NCBI GenBank assembly: GCA_934130175.1
Contig: CAKOXP010000019.1
Location: forward strand, 1-30,732
Length of the DNA: 30,732 bases
Direction of reading: 5' to 3'
DNA from: an uncultured Bacilli bacterium
GTDB lineage: Bacteria > Bacillota_I > Bacilli_A > RF39 > UBA660
This document shows positions 13,271 to 21,252 of the stretch, in pieces. Position 1 is the stretch's first letter. Every line of letters starts with the position of its first letter. The position numbers were made by a program, and so were the translations under genes. A model generated the notes under the pieces. That model was not told the DNA's origin, ran no database searches, and saw nothing but the letters and a program-made list of their open reading frames with translations.

Positions 13271-13609
13271 TTACATCCTTAAGTATTCGAATGCCTCTAT
13301 ATCATGACTAACATAAAATAATTGATCCTTAGTAAAACCTACTTTCTTTCTAAATAATTCTGACATACCACACATGACCACCTTTCCACAATTCAAAAAT
13401 ATCTCTACCAACTTACTTTGTATCTTAGAAATTATATTATCTTCTACCTTTGAAATATTAGTAAAATCAAAAACAAAATTAGATATACCTTGATTATATA
13501 AAAGATAATTTATTTCTTCACCAAAGGTAGTAAATGTTTTATTAGTTAAAGTTCCTTCCAGTCTAATAAAAAGTATTCCTCTTTCTACTTCTTTTTCTAT
13601 TTCTAACAT
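13271..13609 (-). CDS. spoIIAA: SpoIIAA-like STAS protein (anti-sigma F factor antagonist), altered phosphosite
   Basis: 112-aa STAS-domain protein from ATG 13609 (GAGGTGA 5 nt upstream; GTG 13618 overlaps that RBS). The pattern follows SpoIIAA: ILFIRLEGTL at the start, FVFDFTNIS as the strand before the switch, GKVVMCGMSELFRKKVGF near the C-terminus. In SpoIIAA the switch reads F-M-D-S-S-G with Ser58 phosphorylated by SpoIIAB. Here the aligned residues are K-V-E-D-N-I, so Asp replaces the phosphorylated Ser and the following Gly is lost. SpoIIAB is missing next door. Its place immediately before a SigF-type gene supports the assignment; the ability to act in a phosphorylation switch is doubtful. 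Confidence 0.7.
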   Translation of the reverse strand: MLEIEKEVERGILFIRLEGTLTNKTFTTFGEEINYLLYNQGISNFVFDFTNISKVEDNIISKIQSKLVEIFLNCGKVVMCGMSELFRKKVGFTKDQLFYVSHDIEAFEYLRM

Positions 13610-13730
13610 CTGCTTCACCTCGGTTAATTAGTATTATAATACTTTTATTTTTTTTGTGTTGTAATTCGACAAAACCTTACAAAACTTTTAATTTTTTTAC
13701 TTCTAATTATATTATAGTTATTAAATTAAT

Positions 13731-14468
13731 TTAAAGAGATTTAGAAATAAATATTTCTAAAAATTTATATTTTTTATTATCAAGAATATAAAAATAACAA
13801 AAGTAAGAAAAGATAACTGCCCCTAAAAAATTAACAAATAAATCTTCCATAGTATCAATCAAACCTATATCTAAATATCCATCTATAATAATTATTCTAT
13901 TATCAGTATAAATTTCTGTTTTAACATTTGATAATATTTCTTTATTATTTATTTTCTCTGATACCATATTTTTAATAATAGTATCTTTTTGACAATCTTT
14001 ATAGAAATATTTATCAAGACTATATTCACAAAATTCCCAAAGTATTCCTATAGTCATTGAAAAGCAAAAAGCACAAATAGAAATAAATAATGGTGATAAT
14101 TCTACTTTTTCTTTATTTAAAACATTTATTAAAGATAAGAAGAAAGCTCCCATTAAGAATCCATTCACAGTGTGAAGTATAGTATCCCAATTAGGAAATA
14201 TTTCATAAAAGTTTTTTACCTCTCCTAAGATTAAAGCTGCAAAAATAAAAAAATAAGCCATTATTTCTAAAGTAGAAGTTAACTTTAGTTTTAATGTCTT
14301 ATTTATAAATTTTGGTATTTCAAATAGTATAAGCGCTAATATACATATAAAAACATTATTGAAATGTCCATTTACTAGTTGTAATATCATACAAAATACT
14401 ACTAATAATTTTAATGAGATATAAACCATTACGTTAAAAGCTCTTTTACTTGTCAAAAGATATAACAC
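13731..14468 (-). CDS. YjdF-like multi-pass membrane protein
   Basis: 245 aa with about six hydrophobic segments (15-35, 38-56, 66-84, 98-118, 128-148, 214-235). Seen: WDTILHTVNGFLMGAFF (about 94-110), GILWEFCEYSLDKYF (about 141-155) and DGYLDIGLIDTMEDLFVNFLGAVIF (about 196-220). The pattern D..LH..nG, WE..E...D, D.M.Dl..N..Ga matches the YjdF/DUF2238 membrane protein family, of unknown function; conserved acidic and His residues in the membrane may bind a metal. The start is uncertain (GTG 14468, or TTG 14456 with a better RBS distance). It lies 10 nt behind the lipid kinase gene and probably shares its transcript. Confidence 0.7.
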   Translation of the reverse strand: MLYLLTSKRAFNVMVYISLKLLVVFCMILQLVNGHFNNVFICILALILFEIPKFINKTLKLKLTSTLEIMAYFFIFAALILGEVKNFYEIFPNWDTILHTVNGFLMGAFFLSLINVLNKEKVELSPLFISICAFCFSMTIGILWEFCEYSLDKYFYKDCQKDTIIKNMVSEKINNKEILSNVKTEIYTDNRIIIIDGYLDIGLIDTMEDLFVNFLGAVIFSYFCYFYILDNKKYKFLEIFISKSL

Positions 14469-14478
14469 TCCCTATACT

Positions 14479-15396
14479 TTATTTTTCAAATAGCTTAATA
14501 ACATTTTCTTTTGGCAACATCATTTTAGTATGTCTATCTATTCTAAATTTAAATTTCTTAGTAGTTATAGGATATTCTTCTCCATCTATACACCAAGATA
14601 CTTTTGGTTTTTGTAAGAATTCTATTTCTAAGTTATTAGTTTGATAATAAGTAATTCCCGGTACATCTTTAGCATCCATATTATTTAATAAAATAAATAT
14701 TTTCATCATTTCAGCCTTATTTTTCACTTTACAAAACGCTACTTCAAACATATTATCATCTAATTTTATATCGTAATAAACGTCATTAAGTCCCGCTACT
14801 CTACTGGCATTTGTTATAAAGAAAAATGAATAATTTCCTTCATAAGTTTTACCATCGATAGTATATCTTATATCATAACTATTAATTTTATTCTTCAATT
14901 GTTTCAAACCATACATAATATATGCAATTTTCCCATACTTTTTCTTTAATTTACGTGGAGTATTATAAGCCATATCTATATAGTCCCCTAGACATGCAAC
15001 ATATACAAAAGGAGTATCATTAATAAAACAAACATCAATATTTTTTTGAACACCTTGTAGTAATAATTCCAAATTTTTTACATAATTTCCAGTAAAACCA
15101 TACATATTACCAACATCATTTGTAGTTCCCATTGGAAGATTAGCTAAAGTAAGACGTTTTTTTCTTTGCAAGTTACCACTAACAACTTCATTTAATGTTC
15201 CATCTCCACCAGCACTTATAACAAGATCTACATCATCTAAATTTTTTACTATACTAGTAGCATCTTTTTTTTTGCTAGTATAGATTATTTCTGCATCATA
15301 GTCATATTTTCTTAATATATCATAAAATGGTTGAACACTTTTTTTCTTTTTAATTCTTCCACTAGCAGGATTATAAATTATTACACATTTTTTCAT
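14479..15396 (-). CDS. Diacylglycerol kinase family lipid kinase (DagK/YegS type)
   Basis: 305 aa, the normal length for DgkB/YegS-like soluble lipid kinases, which phosphorylate diacylglycerol (or a related lipid) with ATP and recycle it into phospholipid synthesis. Seen: IYNPASGR at 8-14, SAGGDGTLNEVVSG at 61-74 (nucleotide-binding GGDGT), LPMGTTNDVGNMYG at about 87-100, and the C-terminal substrate domain with IDGEEYP. GAGGTGATGG precedes the ATG, with TATAAT on the minus strand at 15421-15426. The physiological substrate cannot be told from sequence. Confidence 0.9.
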   Translation of the reverse strand: MKKCVIIYNPASGRIKKKKSVQPFYDILRKYDYDAEIIYTSKKKDATSIVKNLDDVDLVISAGGDGTLNEVVSGNLQRKKRLTLANLPMGTTNDVGNMYGFTGNYVKNLELLLQGVQKNIDVCFINDTPFVYVACLGDYIDMAYNTPRKLKKKYGKIAYIMYGLKQLKNKINSYDIRYTIDGKTYEGNYSFFFITNASRVAGLNDVYYDIKLDDNMFEVAFCKVKNKAEMMKIFILLNNMDAKDVPGITYYQTNNLEIEFLQKPKVSWCIDGEEYPITTKKFKFRIDRHTKMMLPKENVIKLFEK

Positions 15397-15433
15397 CCCA
15401 TCACCTCGTAATATACGAATATTATATCATGTA

Positions 15434-16822
15434 TTAGATATTTTTTAAAATATTTCTTGCTGCTATTAACCCAGTTGCAGCAGCTACTACTATATTTCCA
15501 GCTTTACCAGCTCCATCACCGATAAAGTAAATATCTTGATTTTTTAATTTCATATTATTATCAGTTTCTATTTCATTGCTAAAAAATTTAATTTCAGGCC
15601 CATATAATAAAGTTTCATCATTGTTAACACCAGGTATTATTTCATCTAATTTTTCTAATCCTTCTAAAATATTCTTTATGATTCTAGCAGGCATTACCAA
15701 TGCCAAATCTCCTGCTACACAATCTTTTAATGTAGGTTCAATAAATCCCTTATTAATTCTCTCCCAAGTTGATCTTCTACCTTGTCTTAAGTCTCTTAAA
15801 CTCTGAATAATTGGTTTACCTCCACCTAAAGTATTCGCAATTTTAGCAATAGATTCACCATATTCGCGAGTATTTGTAACTGGTTCTGTTAATCTAACCT
15901 TAGAAATAAAAGCAAAATTAGAGTTAGAAGATTTAATATTTTTCAAAGCATGACCATTTACACAAATGTAACCATAATAGTTTTCTTTTGCAACAAAACC
16001 AGAAGGATTTGTACAAAATGTCCTAATTTCATCATTATAAGTATCTGTTTTTATAAAAATAGTAGGATCATAAATAATATCAGTCATAGATTCTAAAATT
16101 TCTTTTCTTACTTCTACTCTTACACCTATTTCGATACTATTAGATACATAAGGAATCTTATATTTATCAGCCAATTCCTGAACCCATTTAGCACCAGTTC
16201 TACCTGGTGCAACTACTACTTTTTTACTAACAATTTCCTTATTGCTATTTTTTTCTTTATATAAAACACAGTAATTAGATTCCTTACTATTAATATCATA
16301 AACATCAGTATTTTCAAAAATATCTACATTATTTTCTTTCAAATAACTAGTAAATTTTTGAATATATGTAGGCAGCATATCGCTTCCTAAATGTTTTTGC
16401 TTTATAATTAATAAATTAGCACCAGTTTTAGCTATTTTCTTAGATATCTCAGAAGCCTCTTCCATATTAGTTGGATATACTTTTGAATCCATTCCAAATT
16501 TATTAAATATTTCTTCAGTATCATCTATCAATTTATAGGCATCAGTTTTATTCATATATTGAAACAAATCTGATTTACCTATTTTGGGAATAAAATTTAA
16601 CTTTCCATCGGAAAATGTTCCAGCTCCACCATATCCAGAAAGAATTGCACAACATTTACAATTTAAGCACTTATTTTTACCAACATTCATTGGACAAACC
16701 CTATTTTCTGCAAATCTACCTTTGTCGAGTAAAGCTATCTTCAAATTCTTATTTTTACTAATAAGTTCATAAGCAGTAAACAAACCAGCTGGTCCCGCCC
16801 CTATTATTACAACATCATACAT
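15434..16822 (-). CDS. FAD-dependent dehydrogenase (COG2509 family)
   Basis: 462 aa from ATG 16822. Seen: N-terminal Rossmann FAD-binding motif YDVVIIGAGPAGLFTAYEL, then a Cys-rich stretch CPMNVGKNKCLNCKCCAILSGYGGAGTFSDGK (about 43-75) and a C-terminal FAD segment IYFIGDGAGKAGNIVVAAATG. The four-cysteine segment after the first domain and GGAGTFSDGKLN are typical of COG2509 proteins, whose substrate is unknown. AGGTGA is 8 nt from this ATG; a GTG at 16834 overlaps the RBS. The promoter at 16843-16872 overlaps the dacF terminator. Confidence 0.85.
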   Translation of the reverse strand: MYDVVIIGAGPAGLFTAYELISKNKNLKIALLDKGRFAENRVCPMNVGKNKCLNCKCCAILSGYGGAGTFSDGKLNFIPKIGKSDLFQYMNKTDAYKLIDDTEEIFNKFGMDSKVYPTNMEEASEISKKIAKTGANLLIIKQKHLGSDMLPTYIQKFTSYLKENNVDIFENTDVYDINSKESNYCVLYKEKNSNKEIVSKKVVVAPGRTGAKWVQELADKYKIPYVSNSIEIGVRVEVRKEILESMTDIIYDPTIFIKTDTYNDEIRTFCTNPSGFVAKENYYGYICVNGHALKNIKSSNSNFAFISKVRLTEPVTNTREYGESIAKIANTLGGGKPIIQSLRDLRQGRRSTWERINKGFIEPTLKDCVAGDLALVMPARIIKNILEGLEKLDEIIPGVNNDETLLYGPEIKFFSNEIETDNNMKLKNQDIYFIGDGAGKAGNIVVAAATGLIAARNILKNI

Positions 16823-16842
16823 AAAATCAATCACCTAAATCA

Positions 16843-16872
16843 ATTATACCATACAAAGAAAAAAAGAATCAA
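16843..16872 (-). promoter_or_regulatory. Promoter of the FAD dehydrogenase gene
   Basis: Minus-strand TTGATT (16867-16872), 18-nt spacer, TATAAT (16843-16848). The -35 lies inside the dacF terminator hairpin. Confidence 0.6.
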
Positions 16873-16878
16873 AGATTC
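16856..16878 (-). terminator. dacF terminator
   Basis: Minus-strand GAATC TTT GATTC (16866-16870 with 16874-16878) followed by seven T. Short stem but immediately after the dacF stop codon. Confidence 0.6.
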
Positions 16879-16879
16879 C

Positions 16880-18034
16880 TTAATTAATAATACCCAAAAT
16901 ACTATTTTTAACAGTTTCTATGTATAACTCTATATAATTTAATTTTTTAATACTTGTTTTTGAAACTAAATCAACTTTGGTAATTTCTTTTTTACCATCT
17001 TTTACAATTATTTTTCCTAAAACATCACCTTGTTTTATAGGTAATTTAATTTTATCTACTTTTATATTATATTTATACTTATTTCCTCTACTTGCTTTAT
17101 TTTCTAAAACACCAACATCATATTTAGGAACTAATTGAATTTTTTCTTTATCTCCCTTATCAAACTCTAATTCTTTTACGACTTTATCTTTTTTCTTTAC
17201 GACTGTTATTTTTTTAGTGTTAAATCCATAATCAAGTAAAGCCATCGTCTCGCTATTTCTAATTTTACTATTCTCTTCTCCTAAAACAATTGCGATTAAT
17301 CTCATTCCATCTTTTTTAGCAGTAGCAGCTAAACAATATTTGGCTGCATCAGTATGACCGGTTTTTAATCCATCTGCACCATCATAAAATCTCACTAATT
17401 TATTTGTATTAACAAGCCAAAATTTATTTTCAGTATCTTGTCTTAAATAATCTTCATATACTGATGAAAAATCAAGTATTTTTTCATGATTAAGTAAATT
17501 TCTAGCGATAATAGCCATATCATAAGCAGTTGATAAATGGCCTTCTTCATCAAGTCCTGTACAGTTTTTAAAAGTAGTATTTTTAAGTCCTAACTCTTTT
17601 ACTTTCTTATTCATTAATTTAACAAAACTTGCTTCATCTCCTGCGATGTACTCAGCCATAGCAACAGTAGCATCATTAGCACTAGCCATAGAAATTCCCT
17701 TAAACAAATCCTTAACACTCATCTTTTCTCCTGCTGTTAAATAAATTTGTGAACCTCCCATATCGGCTGCATTCTTACTAACACTGACAATATCATCCCA
17801 TTTTATTTTACCACTTTCAATATTTTCCAAAATAATAGTTTGCGCTACCATCTTAGTCATAGAAGCAACAGCTACTTGTTTATCTTTATCTTTTTCGAAA
17901 ATAATTTCTCCCGTTGATTGTTCCATTAAAAGTCCTGAAGTAGCATTTTTTATCAATTCTGTATTTTCTTCTGCTTTAATATTTACTGGTAATAAAAGTA
18001 AAGCAAATAAAAGTAAAAAAAATCTCTTCTTCAT
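16880..18034 (-). CDS. dacF: D-alanyl-D-alanine carboxypeptidase, S11 family (DacF-like)
   Basis: 384-aa penicillin-binding protein that trims the terminal D-Ala from peptidoglycan stem peptides outside the membrane. Seen: signal peptide 1-21 (hydrophobic core, cleavage near AEE), SMTK at 58-61 (nucleophile Ser58 and Lys61), SAN at 118-120, KTG at 224-226, then a beta-rich C-terminal domain (about 275-360) and a final amphipathic stretch that could anchor it. All catalytic motifs are present. GGAGGA is 5-6 nt before the ATG. The DacF name comes from position: it is upstream of spoIIAA-sigF as in Bacillus, though three genes now separate them. Other S11 paralogues cannot be excluded. Confidence 0.88.
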   Translation of the reverse strand: MKKRFFLLLFALLLLPVNIKAEENTELIKNATSGLLMEQSTGEIIFEKDKDKQVAVASMTKMVAQTIILENIESGKIKWDDIVSVSKNAADMGGSQIYLTAGEKMSVKDLFKGISMASANDATVAMAEYIAGDEASFVKLMNKKVKELGLKNTTFKNCTGLDEEGHLSTAYDMAIIARNLLNHEKILDFSSVYEDYLRQDTENKFWLVNTNKLVRFYDGADGLKTGHTDAAKYCLAATAKKDGMRLIAIVLGEENSKIRNSETMALLDYGFNTKKITVVKKKDKVVKELEFDKGDKEKIQLVPKYDVGVLENKASRGNKYKYNIKVDKIKLPIKQGDVLGKIIVKDGKKEITKVDLVSKTSIKKLNYIELYIETVKNSILGIIN

Positions 18035-18123
18035 ATCTTCCTCCTATTTTTTTCTATGATTAAAGAAAGTAAAATATACATAAATTAGAAATTTAATGCT
18101 ATTATAGTAGTAGGTGATTAATG

Positions 18124-19020
18124 ATGAAAAGAAAATTAAAGCTAAAATCTTGGGTAAAATGGCTTTTACTAATACTTTTAATAATCATAACAATAACAGT
18201 AGTATCTATTAATAATAAAAATAATGGTAATAAGAATACTAAAGAAACATTCAAAGTAGATAAAATAAAAAATAAAAATAATGATACCTTAAAAGCAAAG
18301 TGTAAAAAAATAAGTTATTGTAATTTAAAATATCTTGATAGATATAAATTATATAAAAATAGTAATAAGGATTTAAGTGATGAAGATATTATTACTAGAG
18401 TCAATTTAGGGCTAGATTATAGTTTCTATACACACACCAAAGAAACTCCTTATCTAAATAAAGAATATATTTTAGTTAATAAGTATTTACATTTAAATGA
18501 AGATTATGTTCCAGAAAGTCTAGAAGATATTGACCTAGAATTTGCTAGAAGTGGAATGAAGATGGTTAAGACTGCTAAAGAAAAGTTTTTAGAAATGGTG
18601 AAAGCTGCCAAAAATGACGGCTATACAATTATAGCAATGTCATCATATCGTAGCTATAATTATCAAGTTAATTTATATAATAGATATGTTTCATCTGATG
18701 GAGTTGAAGCAGCTGATACTTATTCTGGAAGGCCAGGATATTCTGAGCATCAAACAGGTCTAGCTGTTGACGTTTATGATGGAAAGCTTGATTATACTAA
18801 TTTTGAAAAAAGCGATTCTTATAATTGGATGCAAGAAAATGCTTATAAATATGGTTTTATTTTAAGATTTCCAAAAAACAAAGAAAACATTACTGGATAC
18901 CAATATGAATCATGGCATTATCGTTATGTTGGTAAAAAAATAGCTAAATATATTCATGATAAAAACATTACATTCGAAGAGTATTATGTTAGATTCATTG
19001 AACCTAAATTTCAAAAGTAG
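18124..19020 (+). CDS. VanY/LdcB-type D-Ala-D-Ala (or LD-) carboxypeptidase, M15B
   Basis: 298-aa membrane-anchored zinc peptidase acting on peptidoglycan. Seen: basic N-terminus, one transmembrane helix about 12-29, a Lys/Asn-rich linker, and an M15B catalytic domain with SSYRSYNYQ, SGRPGYSEHQTGLAVDV (zinc ligands His and Asp) and ESWHYRYVG (third ligand His near residue 266). YEVNxFxxxP-like landmarks are replaced by GFILRFPKNKE, normal for the family. The ATG at 18121 is 3 nt from AGGTGA; the second ATG (18124) has better spacing. Plus-strand gene in a minus-strand neighbourhood, diverging from dacF; its end overlaps the uvsE end by 17 nt. Confidence 0.9.
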   Translation: MKRKLKLKSWVKWLLLILLIIITITVVSINNKNNGNKNTKETFKVDKIKNKNNDTLKAKCKKISYCNLKYLDRYKLYKNSNKDLSDEDIITRVNLGLDYSFYTHTKETPYLNKEYILVNKYLHLNEDYVPESLEDIDLEFARSGMKMVKTAKEKFLEMVKAAKNDGYTIIAMSSYRSYNYQVNLYNRYVSSDGVEAADTYSGRPGYSEHQTGLAVDVYDGKLDYTNFEKSDSYNWMQENAYKYGFILRFPKNKENITGYQYESWHYRYVGKKIAKYIHDKNITFEEYYVRFIEPKFQK

Positions 19021-19942
19021 TATCATCAATAACTTTAAAATTAGTTTTATATTTTAGATACCTAATCAGTCTAAACATTGCCTCATCCTTCTTTTTAGCC
19101 TCAATCATAATATCAATATCATAGTTATAATTTTTAATAATCTTTAAAAACCCTAGAAATGAAGATGCATCAATATAATCATGATGTGATCTCATTTCTT
19201 TTTTTGTCTTGTTTTTAGGAGATGAAAAATGAATCTTGGGATTTATATTTTTCCAACTTGAAAAAATAATATCTAAATATTTTTCTATATTTGAATCTGT
19301 ATGATTACACATAAAATGATGATAATCCAAGACTATTGGTATACCTAGTTTTTCATGTAAATAAATACAATCTTCTATTGTAAAAATCTTATCATCATTT
19401 TCTACAACAATAGAATTTCTAATGTTTAGGGGTAATTCTTTGAAATTTTTAATAAACCTTTCTAAAGCCTTAGTTTTACCAAAGACATTACTACCTACAT
19501 GTAAAACCATAACTTTCTCATTTATTCCTAAGGCATCTAAGATATTATAATGATATTTTAAAATTTCAATTGAATTGTTTACAGTTTCTTTATTAGTACT
19601 ATTTAAAACACAAAATTGGTCTGGATGAAAATCAAGACGAAGATTATTTTTCTTTATAATATTTCCTATTTGTTTAAACTTATCTTTATATTTTTCTAAG
19701 TAATCAAATTTAACATCTTCTTTTGTAGCAAGAGGAATTAATTTTGATGACATTCTATAAAAATGAATATTATTTTTGATATTATAATTTATTACTTCTT
19801 TTAAATTATTTAAATTACTTGATATAACTCTATCTAATTTTTCTAAATCTTTTGTTTTTAAATACTCACTATAAGTATAGGTAGAAGATGTTGTTATATC
19901 TAAAGTTTCTGTAATACATGCATATCCAAATCTTATTTTCAT
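19004..19942 (-). CDS. uvsE: UV DNA damage endonuclease
   Basis: 312-aa TIM-barrel endonuclease that nicks DNA 5' of UV photoproducts and other lesions, an alternative to nucleotide excision; in Bacillus it belongs to the set protecting spore DNA. Seen: IRFGYACI at the start, FYRMSSKLIPLAT (about 61-73), LDFHPDQFCVLNS, VLHVGS, VVENDDK, VLDYHHFMCNH, KIHFSSPK, RSHHDYID and MIEAKKKDEAMFRL, i.e. the His/Glu/Asp metal ligands in family order. The AGGTGAT RBS lies in the stem of the terminator preceding the gene. Confidence 0.95.
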   Translation of the reverse strand: MKIRFGYACITETLDITTSSTYTYSEYLKTKDLEKLDRVISSNLNNLKEVINYNIKNNIHFYRMSSKLIPLATKEDVKFDYLEKYKDKFKQIGNIIKKNNLRLDFHPDQFCVLNSTNKETVNNSIEILKYHYNILDALGINEKVMVLHVGSNVFGKTKALERFIKNFKELPLNIRNSIVVENDDKIFTIEDCIYLHEKLGIPIVLDYHHFMCNHTDSNIEKYLDIIFSSWKNINPKIHFSSPKNKTKKEMRSHHDYIDASSFLGFLKIIKNYNYDIDIMIEAKKKDEAMFRLIRYLKYKTNFKVIDDTTFEI

Positions 19943-19974
19943 AAAAAAATCACCTATTATTAAGATGATTTTTT
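19943..19974 (-). terminator. Terminator of the sortase operon, enclosing the uvsE RBS
   Basis: Minus-strand AAATCATC (19964-19971) pairs with GGTGATTT (19947-19954, one G-U pair), 9-nt loop, followed by a T-run (plus-strand A-run 19943-19949) that ends at the uvsE ATG. The descending arm is the uvsE Shine-Dalgarno sequence. Confidence 0.6.
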
Positions 19975-20544
19975 ATCTAATTTATATTCTAAAAACTTAT
20001 AAAAATAATAAAGTAATGTGTACTCGGACCAGAAAAAGAATAGTAAATCGCTAACCTGAATAAATGAAAGTAACGTATCATTTTTATACAAATTACTAGC
20101 AACTGATAAATCTAAGTTTTCAGTTACAGCAAGAGATGTCACACACATAAAACATAAATACATAATAGCAAGTACAATAGAATTAACTATTTTTTTTGAA
20201 GTTGACATTTTTTTTGATACTATTGTTACAATAATTGCGATAGTAACTAAAATCATTATAAAAAAGTACATTACCATAGATGGAAAATATATATAACTAA
20301 GTAAAAACTTTATAAAACTGTCAATACAATACATTGCATAATTATGGTAGCTTACCACAAGCCCTAAAAGAAAGGCTAAACATAAAATAATAGAAACTAT
20401 TTTTACTATCTTATTATTTTTCTTTATATTTAAAATAGTAAAAATAAATAAAAGAAGGCTTAATAATAGTAATTCAATTCCCATAAAAGATGAAAATATA
20501 TATTTAAACATAATAGCTATTTTATCTATTATAGTCATTTCCAT
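19960..20544 (-). CDS. Hypothetical multi-pass membrane protein in the sortase operon
   Basis: 194 aa, not recognised. About five hydrophobic segments (15-37, 44-64, 78-106, 116-140, 155-178), short loops and a basic C-terminus (EYKLDKKSS). No catalytic motif is visible. AAAGGAGG lies 8 nt before the ATG and only 15 nt after the sortase stop, so it is co-transcribed with the sortase and thioester protein. It may assist surface display, but that is only context. Confidence 0.55.
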   Translation of the reverse strand: MEMTIIDKIAIMFKYIFSSFMGIELLLLSLLLFIFTILNIKKNNKIVKIVSIILCLAFLLGLVVSYHNYAMYCIDSFIKFLLSYIYFPSMVMYFFIMILVTIAIIVTIVSKKMSTSKKIVNSIVLAIMYLCFMCVTSLAVTENLDLSVASNLYKNDTLLSFIQVSDLLFFFWSEYTLLYYFYKFLEYKLDKKSS

Positions 20545-20559
20545 TATAAGTACCTCCTT

Positions 20560-21252
20560 TTAAACCCTTTCTAAAATATAAATTGTCTGTTCTGTATCAC
20601 TATTTTTTGTACACGTAATTAAAGTAAGTGTAGTTTTATCCAAATTTCTATTAATTGTAGCTGTTCCTGTTTTTGGTATATTATAAATATTTACAACTTG
20701 ATATTTATATGTTGTTCCTTGATAAGTAACATAGGCATAATCGCCTACTTTTAATAGATACAGATAAGCAAAATAGGAAATATAGGCATCACCAGAATGA
20801 GCCATTAAAATTAAATTTCCTCTATCAACATCTGGCATAGTAGAACCACCTACTACCGTTACATTATAGTTGATATTGTTATATTTAGAATCGGTTCCAT
20901 AAAAACCTCTTTTTAATCTTATTTTTGGTATTTCTAAAACTCCTAAGTATTTACTATAGTCAATTTTATACTCTTTTTTCTCCTCTTGAGCTGGAGATTC
21001 TTGTGGAGTTTCTACTTCTTCTTTTTTTAATTCCATTGCATCTGGTAAATTATCAATTATCTCTTCAATATTTTTGTTATCATCTTGAGAGAGTTGCATA
21101 TCAGAAAACAAACTCATTTTTAAATGCATAATATGATTATAAGATAAGATAAAAATACCTAATATTACAAGTAAAGAGCCAAATAAACATATATGACTCT
21201 TTTTAACTTTTTTTATATTAAACTTCTTCTTTTTTTGTTTTAACATTTGCAT
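20560..21252 (-). CDS. Sortase with catalytic Cys and His; Arg position occupied by Gln
   Basis: 230-aa membrane-anchored transpeptidase that should attach the neighbouring surface protein to the cell wall. Seen: transmembrane helix about 18-38, acidic/Pro-rich stalk to about 95, then the sortase barrel: GVLEIPKIRLKRGFYG, LILMAHSG with His152, LLKVGDYAYVTYQGTTYKYQV and TLTLITCT with Cys214. The strand after the active-site loop reads EQTIYILE; aligned with SrtA (RKIFVATE) the catalytic Arg falls on Gln222, and no other Arg is nearby except R229 at the end. GGA lies 7 nt before ATG 21252. The gene overlaps the thioester protein gene by 35 nt, suggesting coupled expression. Sortase assignment is firm, class and activity less so. 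Confidence 0.85.
   Translation of the reverse strand: MQMLKQKKKKFNIKKVKKSHICLFGSLLVILGIFILSYNHIMHLKMSLFSDMQLSQDDNKNIEEIIDNLPDAMELKKEEVETPQESPAQEEKKEYKIDYSKYLGVLEIPKIRLKRGFYGTDSKYNNINYNVTVVGGSTMPDVDRGNLILMAHSGDAYISYFAYLYLLKVGDYAYVTYQGTTYKYQVVNIYNIPKTGTATINRNLDKTTLTLITCTKNSDTEQTIYILERV

Noticed and set aside
13619..13730. SigH-type promoter for spoIIAA (GTCGAAT as -10)
   Set aside because: No AGGA-type -35 at the right distance; a SigA-like TATAAT at 13633-13638 lies nearer but without a -35, so no promoter is called.
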